In this document: piece by piece, positions 58,345 to 64,000 of the stretch
How positions within the stretch are numbered: position 1 is the stretch's first letter
Layout: every line of letters starts with the position of its first letter
Assembly: GCF_000237925.1 (NCBI RefSeq)
Contig: NW_017386000.1
Span: 248,001-312,000 of the forward strand
Direction: 5' to 3'
Source: Schistosoma mansoni
Lineage: Eukaryota > Platyhelminthes > Trematoda > Strigeidida > Schistosomatidae
Length of the DNA stretch: 64,000 nt
Made by a program: the position numbers and the translations under genes
Notes under the pieces: model-generated
Told to the model about the DNA's origin: nothing
The model's input: the letters and a program-made list of their open reading frames with translations, nothing else
Database searches by the model: none

Positions 58345-61300
58345 AATGTAGCTTTCATTGAAACCAAGAAAGCGTTATCAGTAGTTTTACGGTTTTTGAT
58401 TTTTATTTTGTAGCAAATAGTGTGCAATATATTGACTGTTTTAGGTGATATGAACCTATGGAATATGGCAAAATCATACTTTTATTTTAGCATCTGTGTA
58501 AGTTACTTTCACGGTATCGAATATTTTCGTTAAAATGGTCGATTGTGTTCGGGTACTGTATTACTTCTCTTATGTGTCAGGTACCTCAGATTGTATCCGA
58601 CTTCGTAATGATATTCAAATTCAACTCACATCTCATCAATTAAAAAGCATCTTTCAAGGTTAAACAGAACATGAATGATGATTTATGTACGCTACTGAAA
58701 TCTTTGTTTTCTAGTCAAACTAGTGCATTGTACCCAATCGTCTATATGATCCAGCTATATACTGCTCTTGGTTTGGTAGTGTATGAAAGGTTCCTCTCAG
58801 GTATCAACCTAAGATCATTTTCACTTCATGTTGCTTCTATTTTGGTAAATCCGCGAATGTATATCGCTCGATATGATTTTCTCCAATCCCAAGCATTTGT
58901 CCATTGTGTTACTTCTAATTTAATGCCTATTAAGGTTTCTCTGATCCACCTTATTCTTGACTCTTTTTTAGAAGCATTAGCAAAATTATGGGACTTTTGG
59001 TTTGTGGTACTGTTTGTCCTGGTATCTGAGTTACTAACCGTTAATTAGTCGATACAGTTTCAATTTTGAGACTTGAATGTACAGATTAGACTGCAATGTT
59101 TCATGGATCAAACCAATACACTTTGTAGGAGTGTCGACCGAGCTTTATTTCACTTCCTAGTAGTCGGTAGCTTTACGAATTAGTGCCATGTCTTTGATCA
59201 TCATACTTCAATTAGGAGAGCACACTAGACATGGTGACATATCTTAATCACTTTAGTCACTGAAGGTTTATAAATTCACTCACTGGTTTATGTGCTTCGC
59301 ATTATACTATGCGACTGACACTAAGTAATTTAAACATAGTGTTCGCAAATACTATCAAGTTTCTATAATCTGCTCATGGCTCATTCGTAAAGTAAAATAA
59401 GGGAAAGTTATCTACACAAGCATATATCCGAGCAGTCTGAGTCCGTAAAAATTGCAATCAAATTGTTGGTGGTATTTAATTCTCATAGAACTATCTAAAT
59501 GTGGTAAAATACTTTAGTTGTTTGGCTATGATTGTCAATAATTACATTTGTGGTTTAAAATCCCGACCACATGTTCTAAAAATCACTAAAGATTACCCTA
59601 TTCGACATTATTTAACCAATCAGTGCTGTGAGAATGTCACTGCTAGAGATGTGTATGGGAATGCGAGTTCGTTCTCATTAGTCAATAGTAATTTCGTTTG
59701 TGAATTGTTCTGAATTTTGATTTTCCACTTCATGTTAGTATCTAAGGTTTCTCAAGAAACATAGTTCTATAATGGTACAGAAGTAAACAAATATGACCTA
59801 CTGGTTGCGTGTTTTGGGCCGAAACGAGTGTTGATTTTCAAAAGTGGTTTGTAGCTAATTTCTACACTGGGAGTGACTACTGTTGGAATGGTTGAGTGAA
59901 GGGTTTTTGTACATACAGTCTACTATGGATTTCAACAGTTATTTCAGACATGTTTTTGGTCCACGTATTGAGAAAGAGAGGTCAGGAATTAAATTTAGGA
60001 GAATCGCAATACTACGAGTAAAACATTTAAAAGAACATTCTCAATTCTTTTAAGCTGTTTAGGTTTACATCGGAAAAAGACTCGAGTTTAAGATTGTTGT
60101 GAAAATATTGTTCTTGGTGATTTGCTACCAGTCTTTGAGGTTGGTAACTTCAGACCTCCAACAGCACTCGAGATGGAGTTTGATAATACCAGTCAAGAGC
60201 ACATTTAAAACTAGCATCGCTCATGGATTTCCCTATATATATATAGAAAATACCAGTCTGAATATTTGGAGTTTAAGTTTTTAGTATAAAGGGCAGTCGT
60301 TCTCGATGACTGCGTCCGAAGTGTGTCATTCATAAATTTGACAGCTCAAGAAGATAAGCTGTAGGGCTTCGAAATGGGATCATGCAAATAAACTTCTAAA
60401 TTGCAATACTGCTATGACCTGTCAAATTTACATATGACACATTTAGACATTTAAGCCGCGATCATTGTACTAGTTCATTCTTTTAACGTATGACGTCTAG
60501 TTCATTCAACTTGTTTTAGCCATCGTATTACAGCACTTATGCATTTGTAACTGTAGAACCTGATAGCAGATATACTAAGCTGTTATTCACTTAGTCATTC
60601 TTCGTTTTTTTGTGGGAATTTCCAAGCTAATAGGATCTTTAACGCTGACAATACTACAAATTTGGGGAAGATAAACAAAGTTAGGTGTCCCAGAAAGATA
60701 TCAAATCTTCATGTTTCACAAAATTCGAAGTTGTTGCATTTGACTTCCTAAATCGCATGGTTTCTCAAGACTGTTACAAAAGATTGCATGGATTTCCTTG
60801 ATCGACCGATTATGTAGATAAGTTTGTTTCATTTGCACATAATTACATGTCTTATGTAGTGCTAAGTTATTAGACGAATGATGCATTACCAACATTAGTT
60901 CCTTCAAAATATGACTACACACACTTTTTTCACCGTGGATTGTGGATACTCTTTTGATGCGCTAAAATGTTGCGACTTTCTTTAATCAACAGTTTATTTC
61001 TGTAGAATTAGTACCCTAAATTCAAGATATTTCCCACCAGGTTCGGAAATTACCTCCGAGTTGCGTTAGTTAGATATTAGTTCCTGTTCATCTTGTAAAT
61101 TGCTTTTAATTGTTAGGTTTCGAGCTGATGCATTGTACAATGTTCCTTACTTTGACATTGTCAATCCATTTCTCTCATTTTTAAAGACATTCTTACCGGT
61201 AGGAAGCTCGAAACAAGAATTTGGTAACACATAAGATTCAAAAAAACACGGTGGTGTTGTAGTGTCATGCAGGATTTAACATTGCAAATTTAGAGTGTGA

Positions 61301-62470
61301 TTGTGAGTCGCTGTCGGTAACAAGGTGTTTGTTACGACTCCTATGAGCAGTATACTCAGTTTTTCAGAAGGATGGAGTTTTACTAATACTTCGGCAAAAT
61401 TAGATATCAGTTCGACATTAAAATAATAAGGAAATGTAAAGAATATGTGTCTTGACAGCAAGTTTGTAGTCCTTCTAACTGACAGTGATCTGTCTTTTAA
61501 TGCTATAAATAACAACTTAGGAGCGAACTTAACTCAATTACCATGTAGAAGTACCTTTTAAGGTTACTTAATGTGTCCTATGTTTATTATCCAATGCTCT
61601 CTCCATTGTAAACTGAGGTTTCAAGAGACAGCCTAATATATATGGTATATGGAATATTATTAGGTAAACGGAGTCACTCCGTCCATGATTAAATACGGGT
61701 TAAATTTCTAAAATTTTTACGGGTTGATAAGATTGTTAAAGACAATGTGAATATATTAGTAGCAGCCAAGCGATATTTAGGTAATGGATAAACACGTTCA
61801 TCAAGGTTTAGCCAGATCGATAATTGGTTTAAGTACTTTGGGTCTTGATATGTAAACGCGACTACTTTGTCACCAATGAATATCTGAGAAGTACATTATT
61901 CGACTTCTCGTGTCTTTGTGATTGATTTCGATTTGCACTCTTAGATTCATCAGGTCCAATAATGCCGCAATCATAACTAACTTTTGAAGTTCAAATAATA
62001 TTAAGTAACTTAGATAATTCAATTTTAATAGGTAAGCCTAATGAGATTTGAGACTCGCGTAAGTCCGTTGAATTTGATATTTACATTAATAATTCGCTTT
62101 ACTGGTTACATTATTTCTTGTTTTGGGTTCAGAATTTTCTGTTATTATCCATTTTGTTTATGTATAGGTTTGAAGTACTTTTTTCATTGCCAAGTGTTAT
62201 GTAAGGCTATTTAGTAAAAATGAAATAGAAATATCTTACTTTTTTTTGGTATATCATTTATGCTTATCTGCTTTTTAGTTGTACTATTTTCTGGGCTAAT
62301 GTCCTTCATCATCGTGAAATGTGATGCGATATTCGACAGTTGTGCTTTCTTTAGTCTGAAATAATACCAATACTGAAAATACCGGACGTATATGTATATT
62401 CTTTTCATTTGGTATTATACCAGACTGTTTTCACTCTGATGTTTTTGGTTGAAGCTGAACATCAAAACCG
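58345..62470. other. Intergenic DNA, nothing firm
   Basis: AT-rich. Contains a 125-codon open frame (58671-59048, plus) without a recognisable domain, perhaps 3' UTR or chance, and a 22-nt imperfect inverted repeat at 60323-60344/60419-60440. No exons with good splice sites recognised. Confidence 0.35.
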
Positions 62471-62471
62471 T

Positions 62472-62645
62472 TGAATGCTGGCTTATTGGTCTAGAGGTTA
62501 AGTACTCCCACGAGACCGAAGGCCCTAGGTTCGGATCCTGTGTGTGGGGTCGTGGATTTGCACTGTTAAGAAGTTTCATATTAGGGCGAAATAGTCGTCT
62601 AATGCTCCCAGGTTTTCGATGGTGGTCTAACATTGGTCGGTTTAT
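62472..62645 (+). mobile_element. tRNA-derived SINE (Sm-alpha-like)
   Basis: A tRNA-like head has an A-box-like TGGTCTAGAGGTTAAG (62487-62502) and a B box GGTTCGGATCC (62528-62538). The downstream CTGTTAAGAAG (62563-62573) and GGGCGAAA (62584-62591) sit where a hammerhead ribozyme's CUGANGA and GAAA would be, but the first core box is mutated. A non-tRNA tail follows. The tRNA-like fold lacks a proper acceptor stem, so it is not a tRNA gene. Confidence 0.65.
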
Positions 62646-63530
62646 GATTTCAATGTTTGTTTTCCATTGTCTTTAATATCTCTTTCCGGCACAGTCGTAC
62701 AAGGATTTTGATAAAGACCTGAATATGCTATCTGTACAGATTTGAAGATAACGATTGTATTATCTTTAGATAAAATTAGTATCTCGCTTGTATGGTATGC
62801 TACTTAGTTTTCATACACTTAGTACAGATTCTCTTATACTATCTACTTCTAAGAAATTACGGTTTACCGCTTAATTAACGCAACTCTACTTCTGTTCACA
62901 ACTTGCAAATATAATCTTTATTTGGCAATGATAATTAATCGTCTGTGATTGTTTGTTTAGCTTTTCAGAATACATTCCATTTTGCGGAAGCATCTTCGTG
63001 TTGGTCATTTTTTTTCGCTGTATTTAACTAGTCTGACATGTTCTTTTGGTTTATTCACGTTTTCATTCTCTGCTTTCGCAGCCGCTATTTCGCTTTTTGA
63101 TCTTGAAATATGTACGTCAAGATTGTTTTAACATATAATTATTAGTGTTATGGTTTTATGCGACAATGTTGATTGGACTGTACATCTTGACGATGTGCAC
63201 AAGCAGAAACTGTCAATACGACAACTGGTGTATCTTCAACTTTTTGGAATTCTTAAACTCAAGATCATTTGTCATCTTCGAACGTATTTTTATTTGAAAG
63301 GCTTATGAGTATCATGGAAAACTATTTGTTCTTGTTTGTTTATCTCGAAAAAACGTAAAGTATGACTAACGTAATTACCGCCAGGAATAGTCATTTTACT
63401 ATTTTGGTCGATGTTTCTGAACATAATTGAATATTCTTTTCAATTAAAATTTAGTTTGAGTTAAGATCAATTGCGGCCTTACGAAATATCAGCTGTATGA
63501 TAGTTGGATGGATTTTTCGCTTGGAATTTC

Positions 63531-63573
<43 letters not shown>

Positions 63574-64000
63574 GTTACTGTATTTTGCTCAGTTTCGATT
63601 TCGGAGTTTAATGTAGATTACGACTGACTCAGTCGATCGAGGGGTCTCATGGCAGTGCTTGTTATTAAATGGTGCATCACGAAGTACGTAAACATTCTGT
63701 GTAGGAATTTTTGGGCAACTTTCATCATTGTTGTCATACTCTAATGCTGTTAATCAAGAATACCTACTTTATTTTTACTTGAATTCGTTGCAGATATACC
63801 TTTACAAGTTCATTTTACTATCTCGGAATACCCAAAAAGCATAATTCTGTTCGATGGAGATGGTGACCAAATACTGTCTTTTGATCTTGAACAACTGTGC
63901 TAAGCTTGTTTGGGATGTTGCCGCTCTCCCTCTAAACACAAGCTTGCTTGAGGACTGGTCTTCGTCTACATCGAGATCAATGATAACGGTCAAGGTGGTT
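62646..64000. other. Intergenic DNA to window end
   Basis: Nothing recognised except the TA run. A plus-strand stretch from 63795 (after TTGCAG) is open for about 35 codons to a stop near 63901 and could be a last exon, but no homology is seen. Confidence 0.3.
63533..63570. repeat. (TA)n microsatellite
   Basis: 38 bp uninterrupted TA dinucleotides. Confidence 0.9.

Noticed and set aside
58671-59048. A 125-codon hydrophobic protein gene downstream of the helicase
   Set aside because: No recognisable family and composition typical of AT-rich DNA; it may lie in 3' flanking sequence.
62472-62545. A genuine tRNA gene
   Set aside because: A and B boxes are present, but the acceptor and anticodon stems do not pair properly, and a SINE body follows.
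63802-63993. Minus-strand partial gene at the window end
   Set aside because: No homology recognised, and a plus-strand exon reading of the same DNA is equally possible.

Overview
The window is eukaryotic, AT-rich and almost certainly from a schistosome blood fluke (Schistosoma; S. mansoni would fit, but the species is not settled from sequence alone). The reasons are schistosome-type RTE and CR1 LINEs and Ty3/gypsy relics in and between genes, a C2H2 gene with very large introns, 34-35 bp mini-introns in a DEAD-box gene, and a tRNA-headed SINE with a decayed hammerhead-like segment. It is assembled from BAC-era data: there is a 200-N gap and a fragment of BAC cloning vector.

Layout. (1) 1-23.6 kb: the 3' part of a plus-strand C2H2 zinc-finger gene. 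Each finger sits on its own exon, almost all exactly 84 bp and flanked by phase-1 introns. Six exons form two consecutive A-B-C triplets, so a three-exon block was duplicated. Then come a 72 bp linker exon, two more finger exons and a terminal acidic exon with stop at 23482. The introns hold LINE copies, a gypsy fragment and several inverted repeats. (2) 23.7-24.25 kb: a possible solo LTR and a TA microsatellite. (3) 24.25-43.76 kb: the main discovery, a head-to-tail tandem array of a 1403 bp unit (13 full units plus a partial one). Each unit carries a complete ~298 nt 7SL (signal recognition particle) RNA gene. All landmarks of SRP RNA are present: the UGUAA loop of the Alu domain, the GGAG tetraloop of helix 6, the GGAA tetraloop of helix 8 with AGCAGG, and a T4 Pol III stop. 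Thirteen of the fourteen copies look complete; the twelfth has 50 nt replaced by 53 nt of BAC polylinker. (4) 43.8-52 kb: rearranged and nested relics of Ty3/gypsy elements with LINE pieces, plus an inverted 279 bp piece of the 7SL repeat unit. (5) 52.2-54.5 kb: a decayed CR1-type LINE. (6) 54.66-58.2 kb: a five-exon DDX5/DDX17-type (p68) DEAD-box RNA helicase, 735 residues from the chosen start, with all helicase motifs. (7) 58.3-64 kb: intergenic, with one tRNA-derived SINE and a TA microsatellite.

The host genes share no pathway beyond general RNA/gene-expression roles: SRP RNA directs secretory proteins to the ER, the helicase acts in nuclear RNA metabolism, and the zinc-finger protein probably binds nucleic acid. 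The 7SL array is the feature that most deserves follow-up, both as biology (clustered, homogenised SRP RNA genes) and as an assembly question (true copy number).
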